A stretch of 64,000 bases of DNA from Elusimicrobia bacterium GWA2_66_18 (GTDB lineage: Bacteria > Elusimicrobiota > Elusimicrobia > UBA1565 > UBA9628), in assembly GCA_001799675.1 (NCBI GenBank), contig MGTX01000022.1, positions 1 through 64,000 on the forward strand, written 5' to 3'. Every line of letters begins with the position of its first letter. The first letter of the stretch is position 1. The notes under the pieces were generated by a model, which was not told where the DNA came from, searched no databases, and was given only the letters and a program-made list of their open reading frames with translations. The position numbers and the translations under genes were made by a program. Positions 23,242-32,315 of this stretch are shown piece by piece.

Positions 23242-23625
23242 ATGATCATGAATTCTTCTGAAGCCGATCTAATGGCGAAACTCCAGACCTATCGCTGGAA
23301 AAAGGGCCTGCGCTGCCCCCGCTGCGGCCAGGCGCGCTGCTCGGTCCACGCGCGCGGCCGCGACGGGCGGCGCAAGCTTCGCTGCGGCGGCTGCGGGAGG
23401 ACCTTCAACGACTTGACCGGCACGCCGTTGGCCCGCACGCACCTGCCCCTGACGCTCTGGGCGAAGGCCGCCCGCCTCATGGCCGCCGGCCGCCCGACCT
23501 GCTCGGCTCTGTCCGTCAAGCTCAGAGTGAAGCTTGCCACGGCCTGGCGAGTGCGAAAAATTTTGACCGAGGCATTGAAAGACGCGGACCTCCGTCAGGC
23601 CCTCGTCGGTGAGGACATCCCATGA
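23242..23625 (+). CDS. Zinc-ribbon/HTH protein derived from an IS1595-type transposase N-terminus
   Basis: The 127-residue product (ATG at 23242 or 23248) has a zinc ribbon made of CPRCG and CGGCGRTF. It is followed by the TGTPLARTHLPLTLWAKAARLM stretch typical of IS1595-family transposases, and by an HTH-like segment ending AWRVRKIL. The DDE catalytic domain is absent and no inverted repeats were noticed. The stop overlaps the start of the NHL gene by four bases, so it is integrated into the operon. It looks like a domesticated DNA-binding protein, perhaps a local regulator. The 59-base spacer before it carries a T8 run and the palindrome TTCAAGTTGAA. Confidence 0.75.
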   Translation: MIMNSSEADLMAKLQTYRWKKGLRCPRCGQARCSVHARGRDGRRKLRCGGCGRTFNDLTGTPLARTHLPLTLWAKAARLMAAGRPTCSALSVKLRVKLATAWRVRKILTEALKDADLRQALVGEDIP

Positions 23626-24641
23626 AGCGTTCACTCTCGTCGCTGATGATTATGGCGGCCTTGATCGGCGCGGCGCCGCCCACGGCGACGCTGCCGCCGC
23701 AATGGCCGCCGTCGCCCGAGGCGGCCCGTCTGCGCTTCCTGGAGGCGATCTCCGGGCCGCGAGTGGCCGCGGCGGGCAAGCTCGGGGGCTTCCTGCGCGC
23801 TCTCGTCGGGCTCGACCAGGCCGGCGAGCTCGCCAAGGACCGCCTCATCAAGCCTACCGGCTTGTACGCGCGCAATGGCACGCTCTTCGTCGCCGATCCC
23901 TCCGCGCGCAGGATCCTGCGATACGATGAGGCGAGCGGCCGGGGCGATTGGTGGCCCCACGGCGCGCGCGCCAAGCTCCTCAGCCCGGTGAGCGTCGCGC
24001 AAACGCCGGACGGCCGCCTCCTCGTCGTGGACTCCATTCTAAAGAAAGTATTCATCCTCGACGGCGAGGGACGAATCAAAGGAGAACTCGAGGGCGACCC
24101 TCAGGGCATGGGCCAGCCCGCCGCCGTGGCCGTCTCGGACAAGCGCGTCTATGTCAGCGACGTCAAGAACCACCGCATCTCGATCTACGGCCTCGAGGGG
24201 GTATTCCTCCAATCTTTCGGTCGGCGCGGCGGGGGAGCGGGAGAGTTCAACTTCCCCACTTATCTTTGGTACGACCGGTCCGCGGGTCAACTCTGGGTCT
24301 GCGACTCGGGCAATTTTCGCGTCCAGTGGTTCGACCCCGACGGCAAGGCCTTGGGACGCCTCGGCGAAAACGGCAACCGTCCCGGCTATGTCGCCAGGCC
24401 GCGCGGCCTGGCGCGGGATTCTCAAGGTCATGTCTACCTCGCCGACGCCGCCTTCGACGCCTTCCAGGTCTTCGACTTGCAGTCGCGCCTTCTCCTTTTC
24501 GTGGGACGCGCCGGCACAGGTCCCGGGGAGTTAAACCTGCCGGGCGGCATTTTCATCGACGAGCGCGACCGCGTCTATGTGGCCGACACGCAGAACGGCC
24601 GCATCCAAGTCTTCCAGTACCTCAAAGAGAGCAAGCCATGA
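23622..24641 (+). CDS. Exported NHL-repeat beta-propeller protein (second copy)
   Basis: The 339-residue product has an N-terminal signal peptide followed by NHL blades, for example AVAVSDKRVYVSDVKNHRIS and GLARDSQGHVYLADAAFDAF, closing with RVYVADTQNGRIQVFQYLKE. That ending closely matches the paralogue at 20533 (NQRIQVYQYLK). It overlaps the zinc-ribbon gene before it and the 11-heme cytochrome after it by four bases each. Probable role: periplasmic or outer-membrane scaffold for the adjacent cytochromes. Confidence 0.9.
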   Translation: MKRSLSSLMIMAALIGAAPPTATLPPQWPPSPEAARLRFLEAISGPRVAAAGKLGGFLRALVGLDQAGELAKDRLIKPTGLYARNGTLFVADPSARRILRYDEASGRGDWWPHGARAKLLSPVSVAQTPDGRLLVVDSILKKVFILDGEGRIKGELEGDPQGMGQPAAVAVSDKRVYVSDVKNHRISIYGLEGVFLQSFGRRGGGAGEFNFPTYLWYDRSAGQLWVCDSGNFRVQWFDPDGKALGRLGENGNRPGYVARPRGLARDSQGHVYLADAAFDAFQVFDLQSRLLLFVGRAGTGPGELNLPGGIFIDERDRVYVADTQNGRIQVFQYLKESKP

Positions 24642-26500
24642 AAAACAGCCTATCCATCCTGTTTATTCTCCTAACGGCGGCGCCAGAGACCCGGGCTCTC
24701 ACCATCCGGAATTCCAAACACGACCTCTCGGCCCACAGCCAGACCACGGGGCCCAAAGCGGTCGCCGAGCAGGATACCTGTCTGTTCTGCCACGCCGCGC
24801 ACAAGCCGGCGATAAACAGCCCGCTCTGGAACAGGGCGGACTCCCCCGTCCAGTTCACCTTCTACTCCTCGAACTACCTCAACAACTACCTGGGCCAGAC
24901 CGCGCCCACGATGTCGGACCTCAACGCCTCGAAGACGAAGCTCTGCCTGTCCTGCCACGACGGAGTGACCGCGCTCGGCTCCGTTTTCAACATCGCCCCC
25001 AACATCGTGCAGATGACCGGCTCGATGAGCGCGGCCGCCATCCTGGGCGCCGACCTTTCCAACGACCACCCGGTGCTCTACGACGTCAAGCCCGGCGCGG
25101 GCCCCCCCACGCAGCCTGGAACCGACCCCGAGATACAGCTGCCCGCCGCGACCGACAAGGTGAAGGTCTATGGGACTACGAACCGCGTGGAGTGCACTTC
25201 CTGCCACGACCCTCACGACAATCAATTTGGAGATTTCCTGGTGAAGTCGAATGCCAACTCGGCGCTGTGCACGACCTGCCACCAAAAAACGAACTTCGCC
25301 TCCAGCGCCCACGCGACCTCGAACGCGGCCTACACCCCGTCCGGCGGCGCGCCGACCACCGTGGCGGAGTACTCCTGCCGCAACTGCCACAGGGCCCACG
25401 GAGCCTCCTCCGCCCAGGCCTACATCCTGCGCGGCTCCGAGGAGGACACCTGCTACAACTGCCACGGCTCCCCCGCCCTGACCGGCGCCAAGGATATCAA
25501 GACCCTATTGGCGAAGGCCTCCAAGCATCCAACGGAGACCGTCGCAGGCGTCCACAAGAACCCCGAGCTCGACGCGACAAACCTGGGCATGAGCAAGCGC
25601 CACGCCGAATGCTGGGACTGCCACAACCCCCATAAGGCCAAGACCGGCACGCACGCCAGCCCTGGAAACAATATAGGCAACGTCCTCCTCGGCGCCTGGG
25701 GCGTGGAGCCGACCTACGGCACCGCCAGCGCCTGGCAGGCCGCGACCTCCTTCGTTCGCCAGATATTCAACGACACGACGAACTACAAGGAGTACCAGCT
25801 CTGCTTCAAGTGCCACACCTATTACGCCTTCGGCGCCACGCCGCCCGCGGGCTACACCGACGTGTCCGTCGAGTACAACCCGTACAACCGCTCGGCCCAC
25901 CCCGTGCGCAGCACCGCCAACGCGCAGGCCGGCAGCACGGCGCCGAAAGCGCTGGCCGCGTCCCAGATGTCTTCTCCCTGGAACGCAAGCGCGAACATGG
26001 GCAATCAGAACATGACCTGCTCGGACTGCCACGCCTCCGACGTGACGAGCGACCCCAAGGGCGTGCACGGCTCGGCTTCCCAATATCTCCTCAAGGGCCC
26101 GCGCCGCTACTGGCCCAAGAACGCGGCGGGAACCCTCTGGACCCTGGCCGACGTCAAGAACAACGCGAATTCCTGGTCCACGAACCTCTTCTGCGTCAAC
26201 TGCCACCCGCTCTACGTCAACGGAGCCTTTACCAACAACGTCCATGAAAGAGACGATCACAGGAAGACGGGCGTCGTCTGCATCACCTGTCATGTCGTCG
26301 TCCCGCACGGATCCAAGCGCTCGCGCCTGATCGGCTACAAATCCGATCCGACGCCGTACAACTACGGGGGCGCGAGGACCTACGACAAGCTCGTCATCGA
26401 GGGCTTCCGGAAAGCCTTGAGCCGGACCGGCTACGACAAGGACAACTGCAATTCGAAGGCGACGGGCTGCCACACCGGCTCGGGAACCTTTGAGCCCTAG
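24638..26500 (+). CDS. Exported multiheme c-type cytochrome (11 CxxCH plus one atypical site)
   Basis: The 620-residue product has a signal peptide (MKNSLSILFILLTAAP...) and eleven CxxCH motifs: CLFCH, CLSCH, CTSCH, CTTCH, CRNCH, CYNCH, CWDCH, CFKCH, CSDCH, CVNCH and CITCH. Near the C-terminus CNSKATGCH is a CX6CH arrangement that could hold a twelfth heme or form a disulfide. The first part (CHAAHKP, CLSCHDGVTALG) resembles the tetraheme cytochromes nearby. It precedes a beta-barrel gene by six bases, the arrangement expected of a porin-cytochrome conduit across the outer membrane. Confidence 0.92.
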   Translation: MKNSLSILFILLTAAPETRALTIRNSKHDLSAHSQTTGPKAVAEQDTCLFCHAAHKPAINSPLWNRADSPVQFTFYSSNYLNNYLGQTAPTMSDLNASKTKLCLSCHDGVTALGSVFNIAPNIVQMTGSMSAAAILGADLSNDHPVLYDVKPGAGPPTQPGTDPEIQLPAATDKVKVYGTTNRVECTSCHDPHDNQFGDFLVKSNANSALCTTCHQKTNFASSAHATSNAAYTPSGGAPTTVAEYSCRNCHRAHGASSAQAYILRGSEEDTCYNCHGSPALTGAKDIKTLLAKASKHPTETVAGVHKNPELDATNLGMSKRHAECWDCHNPHKAKTGTHASPGNNIGNVLLGAWGVEPTYGTASAWQAATSFVRQIFNDTTNYKEYQLCFKCHTYYAFGATPPAGYTDVSVEYNPYNRSAHPVRSTANAQAGSTAPKALAASQMSSPWNASANMGNQNMTCSDCHASDVTSDPKGVHGSASQYLLKGPRRYWPKNAAGTLWTLADVKNNANSWSTNLFCVNCHPLYVNGAFTNNVHERDDHRKTGVVCITCHVVVPHGSKRSRLIGYKSDPTPYNYGGARTYDKLVIEGFRKALSRTGYDKDNCNSKATGCHTGSGTFEP

Positions 26501-26506
26501 GAATCC

Positions 26507-28159
26507 ATGCCGAGCGCGCACCGACTCCGGGCCGCCGCGCTGGGACTGCTGCTGACGCTGGCGGCGGGCCCGGCGCGCGCCTTGGAGCATACCGGTACGC
26601 TGCGCTGGCGCTTCGACGACATCACGGTCAAGGACCCCTCCGGGAGCCGGCGGCGTTCCTCCTGGTTCCAGGGCTACAATCTGGACCTGGACGGGACCCT
26701 CCTCCATCGCGCCGTGGGCGCCTTCAAGACCGGGGGCGCCTATTCACAGGGCGCCGACATCAATCAGGCCGTCAATGTCAGCGCTCCCGAGCAGCGCGTC
26801 ATCGACTACAAGGCCTCGGCCCAGATCTTCAGCCCTTTCGTCCGGCGCTACGTCCGCTTCGACCCGAACTATTCCGTCCAACACCTGAGACTCGCCGGCA
26901 GCGACTACGCCGCGACGCACACCCTTACGAACACGGGCTGGGGTTTTAGTTCCGGCCTGTCGCTGCCGAAGCTCCCCGCGCTCAACATCTCCCGACAATA
27001 CAACATGGTCCAGGACCCTAATGGGGCGAACCCGACCGATCAGCGCCTCAACCTGCAGCGCGAGGACCTCGCTTACGGTCTCGGCGGCCTGCTCCTCAGG
27101 CTCGGCCATGAGCGGCGCAAGACGCAGGACAGGAACAACCCTCTTCCCGTTCCCGAAGACGACACCCAGAGCGGCTCCTTGGAATACAACTATTACGGCC
27201 TCAAACGGCTCGGCCTGCGGTCTGTCTCGATGCGCGCGGATTACTTGCGCCAGGCCAGCGGCGGGACCCTGGGCCAAAAGTCTTTGTCGAGCCTTTTCAG
27301 CTTGTCGAGCCGGGAATTCCAAACGGGCGCCTGGACCCACTCGGCGTCTTATTCAAACGACACGCAGCGTGATCTACTCGCGGAATCATCGATCCTATCG
27401 CACAATGCCCAATTCAACAGCAACCGCCCCGTCGAGCGAGGGAGCTTCACTCACGGCCTCGCCGGGAACCTCACGACCGGGCGCGGGGGGACGAGCCGCG
27501 GCGTGAGCTCGGCTCCCGGTCTCAACTTAAACTTCTCCAATGGACGCGTCACGACGAATACGAACGCGGTCGCGGGATGGAGCCGCAGCGGAGCCGGCGC
27601 CTCCTTTTTCAACGACTCCCTGGAGGGCCGACTGGCCTTAAATCCCCATCCCTCTCTCAACCTGTTCACGGAAGCCCGCACCAGCGGCTCGGAGCCTCTC
27701 GATATCGGCGGCATAGGAGGACAGCGCACCAACCGCTACGGCCTCGGCGGGACCCGAAGGCTGGTGAACGGGGAAACGTCCCTTCGCTACGACCGCACCG
27801 AGCAGCGCGACCTCTCCCGAGGGAGCAGTTCGGTCAACGACCAGGTCAATATCCTCGGCTCAGCTTCCCTGATCGAGCGCCTCAACACCACGGCGGGCTT
27901 CAACTTCAGCGCCACCCGAACCGATAAGGGCGGCCGGTACGATTCCAAGAACTTCAGGCTCGGAGCTGACTATTCTTTCCTCTGGGGCCTCCAGGTCTCC
28001 GTGGACGCCAGCTTCGCGGAACGCGACCAATATACCTCCAACTTCAACGCCTCCTACTCACTGGGCAAGACCCAACTGGCCTTGAAGTTCCAGCGCCGGG
28101 AGATGCCGACGCATTCTTCTTTCTCCTATCTGAGCATCTCCCTAACCCGATTGCTATGA
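26507..28159 (+). CDS. Outer-membrane beta-barrel protein, probable cytochrome conduit porin
   Basis: The 550-residue product has a signal peptide ending at PARALEH. The rest alternates polar and hydrophobic residues with many amphipathic strands, such as GSLEYNYYGLKRLGL, TETSLRYDRTEQ-type and LQVSVDASFAERDQY, and terminates in aromatic/hydrophobic strands (YLSISLTRLL). This matches a large beta-barrel of about 20 or more strands. No family is recognised by motif. Its position right after an 11-heme cytochrome suggests the sheath of an electron conduit, like the MtrB or OmbB role, though I cannot show homology. Confidence 0.78.
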   Translation: MPSAHRLRAAALGLLLTLAAGPARALEHTGTLRWRFDDITVKDPSGSRRRSSWFQGYNLDLDGTLLHRAVGAFKTGGAYSQGADINQAVNVSAPEQRVIDYKASAQIFSPFVRRYVRFDPNYSVQHLRLAGSDYAATHTLTNTGWGFSSGLSLPKLPALNISRQYNMVQDPNGANPTDQRLNLQREDLAYGLGGLLLRLGHERRKTQDRNNPLPVPEDDTQSGSLEYNYYGLKRLGLRSVSMRADYLRQASGGTLGQKSLSSLFSLSSREFQTGAWTHSASYSNDTQRDLLAESSILSHNAQFNSNRPVERGSFTHGLAGNLTTGRGGTSRGVSSAPGLNLNFSNGRVTTNTNAVAGWSRSGAGASFFNDSLEGRLALNPHPSLNLFTEARTSGSEPLDIGGIGGQRTNRYGLGGTRRLVNGETSLRYDRTEQRDLSRGSSSVNDQVNILGSASLIERLNTTAGFNFSATRTDKGGRYDSKNFRLGADYSFLWGLQVSVDASFAERDQYTSNFNASYSLGKTQLALKFQRREMPTHSSFSYLSISLTRLL

Positions 28160-28186
28160 TGTCGTGACGGATCCACGGAGGAATCC

Positions 28187-28852
28187 ATGCACCCGGCTTT
28201 AAGCCTGCTCGCCGTCAGCCTCGCCTTTGCCGCCGCGCCCGCGACCGCCCCGTCCAGCGACCTGAAGGGAACGGTGCTGGAAACCATCGACGCCGGGACC
28301 TACACCTATCTGCGGCTCCAGACCCCCGCCGGCGAAAAGTGGGCCGCGGTGCCGCAAACGACGATCAAGAAGGGCGCCTCGGCCCATGTCGTCGGTTCCA
28401 TCGACATGGCGGGCTTCGAGAGCAAGACCCTCAAGCGTAAGTTCGACCACATCGCTTTCGGAACTCTGGAAAGCCCCGAAACCCCGAGCGACGCCCCCCA
28501 CGGCGTCCGAGCGCTCGATGTCGGCCCCATCAAGGTGGGAAAGGCGGACGGTCCGGACGGCAGGACCATCGCGGAGATCTATGCCCAGAAGAAAACGCTC
28601 AAGGGCAAGGAAGTCGTCGTCCGCGGCAAGGTCGTCAAGTACAACGCGGCCATCCTCAACCGCAACTGGGTCCACCTGCGCGACGGCTCGGGCTTCGCCA
28701 AGGATGGCAGCGACGACCTGACGGTGCTGCTTAAGGACTCGGCCGAGGTCGGGCAGATCATCGCCGCCCGCGGCAAGGTCTTCCTCGACAAAGACCTGGG
28801 CGGCATGTATAAGTTCGCCGTCGTTCTCGAGGACGCGACGCTCGTCAAGTAG
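28187..28852 (+). CDS. Exported OB-fold-like protein of the cytochrome locus
   Basis: The 221-residue product follows a good GGAGG. A signal peptide is followed by two related beta-rich halves: [29 protein letters not shown] and the later [26 protein letters not shown], which resembles the OB-fold (tRNA-anticodon/NrfJ-like) domain found in exported proteins beside cytochrome genes. It has no Cys or heme motif. It is the last gene in the cytochrome run; rmlA starts six bases after it. Function unknown, possibly assembly or ligand binding. Confidence 0.7.
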   Translation: MHPALSLLAVSLAFAAAPATAPSSDLKGTVLETIDAGTYTYLRLQTPAGEKWAAVPQTTIKKGASAHVVGSIDMAGFESKTLKRKFDHIAFGTLESPETPSDAPHGVRALDVGPIKVGKADGPDGRTIAEIYAQKKTLKGKEVVVRGKVVKYNAAILNRNWVHLRDGSGFAKDGSDDLTVLLKDSAEVGQIIAARGKVFLDKDLGGMYKFAVVLEDATLVK

Positions 28853-28857
28853 CGGAA

Positions 28858-29748
28858 ATGACAAAAAAAAAGCTCAAGGGAATCATCCTCGCAGGCGGGT
28901 CGGGCACTCGCCTCTATCCCGTCACGCGCGCCATCAGCAAGCAACTGGTGCCCGTCTACGACAAGCCGATGATCTATTACCCCCTATCGACGCTCATGCT
29001 GGCGGGAATCCGGGACATCCTGGTCATCACGACACCCGAGGACCAGGAAAGCTTCCAACGCCTGCTGGGGGACGGTTCGGGCATCGGTCTGCGCCTGTCC
29101 TACGCGGCTCAGCCCAAGCCCGAGGGCCTGGCGCAAGCCTTCCTCATCGGCCGGGACTTCGTCGGAGACGACCGCGTGGCCCTGATCCTGGGCGACAACA
29201 TCTTTCACGGGCACGGCCTGCCCCGGTTCCTGCAGACCGCGGCCGCTCGCCGGGCGGGAGCGACGGTCTTCGCCTACCAAGTGCGCGATCCCCAACGCTA
29301 CGGCGTGGTGGAGTTCGACGCCCGCGGCAAGGCCAAGAGCCTGGAGGAGAAACCCTCCAAGCCGAAGTCCAACCACGCCGTCACGGGACTCTACTTTTAC
29401 GATAACATGCTCCTTGATATCGTCGCCAAGCTCAAGCCCTCCGCGCGCGGAGAACTTGAGATCACCGACGTGAACAAGGCTTATCTGAAGAAAGGAGGCC
29501 TCCATGTCGAGCGCATGGGCCGCGGCATCGCCTGGCTCGACACGGGCACGCACGAGGCCCTGCTGCAAGCCTCGACCTTCATCCAGGTCATCGAGGAACG
29601 CCAGGCTCTCAAGGTCGCCTGCCTCGAGGAGATCGCCTTCAATATGAAGTACATCGGCGTCGAGCAGCTTCGCGCCTTGGCCAAACCGATGATGAAGAAC
29701 GAGTACGGCCGGTACCTCCTGCGCGTGGCCGCCGAAGGAACGCGCTGA
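28858..29748 (+). CDS. rmlA: Glucose-1-phosphate thymidylyltransferase
   Basis: RmlA makes dTDP-glucose from glucose-1-phosphate and dTTP, the first step of dTDP-rhamnose and related sugar pathways. The product has 296 residues (family about 290). [16 protein letters not shown] is the nucleotidyl-binding signature; [11 protein letters not shown] carries the metal-binding Asp; [20 protein letters not shown] and [18 protein letters not shown] complete the family pattern. It follows the OB-fold gene by six bases, but no other dTDP-sugar genes are in the window. Confidence 0.95.
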   Translation: MTKKKLKGIILAGGSGTRLYPVTRAISKQLVPVYDKPMIYYPLSTLMLAGIRDILVITTPEDQESFQRLLGDGSGIGLRLSYAAQPKPEGLAQAFLIGRDFVGDDRVALILGDNIFHGHGLPRFLQTAAARRAGATVFAYQVRDPQRYGVVEFDARGKAKSLEEKPSKPKSNHAVTGLYFYDNMLLDIVAKLKPSARGELEITDVNKAYLKKGGLHVERMGRGIAWLDTGTHEALLQASTFIQVIEERQALKVACLEEIAFNMKYIGVEQLRALAKPMMKNEYGRYLLRVAAEGTR

Positions 29749-29749
29749 G

Positions 29750-30505
29750 ATGCCGGTCCGCCCAGAGGTCGTCGACTACCTCCGAGAGAATCTCATCAAA
29801 TTCCCCGTGAACGACCTGCGTCGCCAGCTGTACGGAGAAGGCGTCTCGGAACTCGACTTCGAGGACTGCCTCGCCGCCGCTCGACACGGTCTCCAGACTC
29901 AAACCTCGACCAAGAGGATCTCGGGCGGCGGCGCCAAGGTCTTCCTCGGGGTGGGCCTGGCCCTCATCCTCGGCGTCGGCTTGTACACCCTCTTACAGAA
30001 GCCGCCGTCGGCGGCCCCCCCCAGCCTCCCGGAAACTCCGACGGGCGAATCGGGTTTCGTCGGGCATCGCGGATGGGTCGTCCGCCTGCCCAAGGAGTAC
30101 GTCGGCGTCTCCGAGTTTCGCGACAAAGCCAAGACCGACGAACTCGTGCATTTCTGCAAAAAAGGAGCCGACCCGACCAACTTCCTCGACGAGGGGCTCT
30201 TCGGGCAAATGGGAATCGTCCGCCTCGAGGTGTCCCCCCGCCCCTTCCCCGCCAACCCCACGGGCCTGGCGAATCTCTCCGCCGCGGTCTCGCGCAAGAC
30301 CTCCTCGCACGGCGAAAAGTTCATCCTCAAGAACATCCAGGTCGGAACCCTGCCCGGGGTGCAGGTCAACATCCAGTCCCCCTTCCCCCGCGTCGAGGCC
30401 TACATCCTGGGCCAGAACGAACTGTATTTCTTCTACGGCGGACAGGAGGACGACGTCTGGCGCGATATCGTCCTCAGCCTGCGCGACGCCCACTCCGAGA
30501 ACTGA
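29750..30505 (+). CDS. Single-pass membrane protein of unknown function
   Basis: The 251-residue product has an N-terminal soluble segment of about 55 residues, predicted helical (VVDYLRENLIKFPVNDLRRQLYGEG), a single hydrophobic segment at about 61-82, a Pro-rich linker, and a C-terminal domain of about 150 residues probably outside the cytoplasm. There are no recognisable motifs. It begins one base after rmlA ends and is probably cotranscribed with it. The N-terminal pattern recalls short helical modules used for oligomerisation. Confidence 0.65.
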   Translation: MPVRPEVVDYLRENLIKFPVNDLRRQLYGEGVSELDFEDCLAAARHGLQTQTSTKRISGGGAKVFLGVGLALILGVGLYTLLQKPPSAAPPSLPETPTGESGFVGHRGWVVRLPKEYVGVSEFRDKAKTDELVHFCKKGADPTNFLDEGLFGQMGIVRLEVSPRPFPANPTGLANLSAAVSRKTSSHGEKFILKNIQVGTLPGVQVNIQSPFPRVEAYILGQNELYFFYGGQEDDVWRDIVLSLRDAHSEN

Positions 30506-30512
30506 CCACCCC

Positions 30513-30541
30513 TTGCGTAAACGGGAAACACCCATTACACT
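30513..30541 (+). promoter_or_regulatory. Sigma-70-type promoter for the 73-residue protein gene
   Basis: TTGCGT (30513-30518) and TACACT (30536-30541) are separated by 17 bases. The leader is about 50 bases and ends in AGGAGG before the ATG at 30598. Confidence 0.5.
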
Positions 30542-30597
30542 GACCCTGCCCCCGCGCCCATACCGAGGTCCCGCGGAAGGGCTAGGAGGTTTCCTTC

Positions 30598-30819
30598 ATG
30601 CGAAAGCCGCGCCTCTCGTCTGTGAAGTCCACGGAGTTGTCGCCCGAAGAGGTGACCAGCCTCGAACAGATCTCGCAGCGCTACGAGCAGAGCGAACGCG
30701 CCTGGCAACTCTTGGCTGCCCCCCCGGGCGGTGACGAGACTTGGCACCAGGTGGAAGAGCATATCATGTCCCGAGAAGGTCAGAACCGGGAGCGCCGCTG
30801 GAAATACTTCTCGAAATAG
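30598..30819 (+). CDS. Small soluble protein of unknown function (73 residues)
   Basis: A strong Shine-Dalgarno (AGGAGG) lies eight bases before the ATG. The protein is charged, helical in character, with no Cys, no signal peptide and no recognised motif; it includes LSPEEVTSLEQISQRYEQSE and ends RRWKYFSK. It is flanked by its own promoter (30513-30541) and a strong intrinsic terminator (30841-30877), so it is a self-contained transcription unit, which supports a real gene despite its size. Confidence 0.65.
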   Translation: MRKPRLSSVKSTELSPEEVTSLEQISQRYEQSERAWQLLAAPPGGDETWHQVEEHIMSREGQNRERRWKYFSK

Positions 30820-30840
30820 CCGCGCCGTCCGTAGTTCGTC

Positions 30841-30877
30841 ACCCGCCCCTTGGCCCCCGAGGGGCGGGTCCTTTTCT
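30841..30877 (+). terminator. Intrinsic terminator
   Basis: ACCCGCCCCT and AGGGGCGGGT form a perfect 10-bp stem with a nine-base loop, followed by CCTTTTCT. Confidence 0.88.
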
Positions 30878-30882
30878 ATAAT
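30877..30882 (+). promoter_or_regulatory. Consensus -10 box (TATAAT) close to a start codon
   Basis: TATAAT ends five bases before the ATG at 30888, which has no Shine-Dalgarno; a leaderless transcript is likely. The -35 position falls inside the terminator hairpin. Confidence 0.45.
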
Positions 30883-30887
30883 ACGCA

Positions 30888-32315
30888 ATGCGCGAGTCAC
30901 GCCGGACTAACCTGATCATCCTCTCCGCTCTGCTCATGATCGCGGCCGTTTTCGCGGCCTATGCGACCCTGGTCATGCGCTGGTTCGCCACCCCCGCCCG
31001 CACCGAGAACCCGGCCACGCGCAAGGCCTCCGCGAATCTGGCAGAGGCGCGCAAGGAGTTCCGCACGCGCCTGCTCGACTGCCGCGCGCACCTGCGCCTA
31101 TCGGAGGCGCTGTGGAAGGCCGGGCGGCCGACGGATTCCTTCTACGTCCTCTACGCCGCAAGGCAGCTCTTCTCCAAGGAGACGTTCCGCGCCGCCCACG
31201 CCGAGATCGTCCTGGGCGCCGGCGGCCCGGCCGCAGGCGTCCGCACCCGTCTGAAGGGCTTGAATGATCCCGCGCTGAGCGTGCCCATCCACGCCCAGAC
31301 GGCCCGCGAGGACCCCGCGAGCCCGGAAGGGCGAAACTCATTGGAGCAACTCTCCCTCATGGCAATGGGAGACGAGAATCGCTCCGGAGGCGACGCCGCA
31401 CGCCTGGCGCGCGCCGCTCTTGAGGAGCTCTACCGCGAGGACCCGCGCCAGCCCGAAAAACTGGCAGCCCTGGCAGGCGCGGCCTTCGGGCGCGGCGACG
31501 TGGCGCTGGCCTATGCTCTGGCCAGCGAGGCCTTAAACAAGCATTCTGATCACGCGGGCGCTTCGCGCATCATGGGCATGATCGCCCTCAAGGACCGGGA
31601 CCTGGACGCGGCCGTGAGGTGGCTGACGGCCGCCTGGGAACACAATCCCGACGACCTCTACAGCGCGGCCAAGCTCGCCCAAATCTACGACAAACGCCGC
31701 GCCGACCCCGAGGCGGCTCTCTTGTTCCATCTGGCCCTCTATCGTCAGAATCCCGATTACGATGACAACGGCCCGATCGAACGCCGCATCCACGAGATCC
31801 TGGACTCGCGCCGAGAGAACCTCCTCAAGGACGCCCCGATCGAGAGTCTCGCAGACCGCATGAAACTCGATGACGCATCCCTACGCGCCGAGGCCTGCCT
31901 GCGCGCGGCCGCCTTCAAAGATCAGCGCTGGATCGACGCCCTGGGCGAGCTCCTTGACGACGATACGGAGATCGTGCGCCGCAACGCCGACTATGCCCTC
32001 TTCCAGATCGCCCGGCAGAAGCCGGACGCGGTGCGCGCGCGCCGCGACCAGTGGCTGGGCGGCCCCCAGCCCCTCGTGCGCATCCGCGCCCTGAACCTCT
32101 TCGCGGACCTCGACGGCAAGAACGCATTCCCACTGGCGGCGGCGGCCCTGCGCGACCCCGTCCCCGCCGTGCGCGCCTACGCCGCGGTCATGGTCCTCGA
32201 GCATTATTTCATGGCCATTCCTGAAGCCGTCAAGCTGCGCGCTCGCTACCTGGCCGAGGAACGCGACCCGGACGCTCTGGCCTTCGTGCACCGCTTCTCC
32301 AAGCTCGCGCAATGA
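30888..32315 (+). CDS. Membrane-anchored TPR/HEAT-repeat protein
   Basis: The 475-residue product has an N-terminal anchor (about residues 8-32) and then helical repeats. The middle contains TPR-like units (LAALAGAAFGRGDVALAYALASEALNKHSDHAGA and following), and the C-terminal part contains HEAT-like units (WIDALGELLDDDTEIVRRNADYALFQIARQ, LVRIRALNLFADLDG). These folds serve as protein-protein scaffolds; no catalytic motif is seen. The stop overlaps the tatD start by four bases. Specific role unknown. Confidence 0.78.
   Translation: MRESRRTNLIILSALLMIAAVFAAYATLVMRWFATPARTENPATRKASANLAEARKEFRTRLLDCRAHLRLSEALWKAGRPTDSFYVLYAARQLFSKETFRAAHAEIVLGAGGPAAGVRTRLKGLNDPALSVPIHAQTAREDPASPEGRNSLEQLSLMAMGDENRSGGDAARLARAALEELYREDPRQPEKLAALAGAAFGRGDVALAYALASEALNKHSDHAGASRIMGMIALKDRDLDAAVRWLTAAWEHNPDDLYSAAKLAQIYDKRRADPEAALLFHLALYRQNPDYDDNGPIERRIHEILDSRRENLLKDAPIESLADRMKLDDASLRAEACLRAAAFKDQRWIDALGELLDDDTEIVRRNADYALFQIARQKPDAVRARRDQWLGGPQPLVRIRALNLFADLDGKNAFPLAAAALRDPVPAVRAYAAVMVLEHYFMAIPEAVKLRARYLAEERDPDALAFVHRFSKLAQ

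Noticed and set aside
23183-23641. An intact insertion sequence
   Set aside because: Only the zinc-ribbon/HTH part of an IS1595-type transposase exists, there is no DDE domain, no flanking inverted repeats or target duplication were seen, and the frame is coupled to the next gene.
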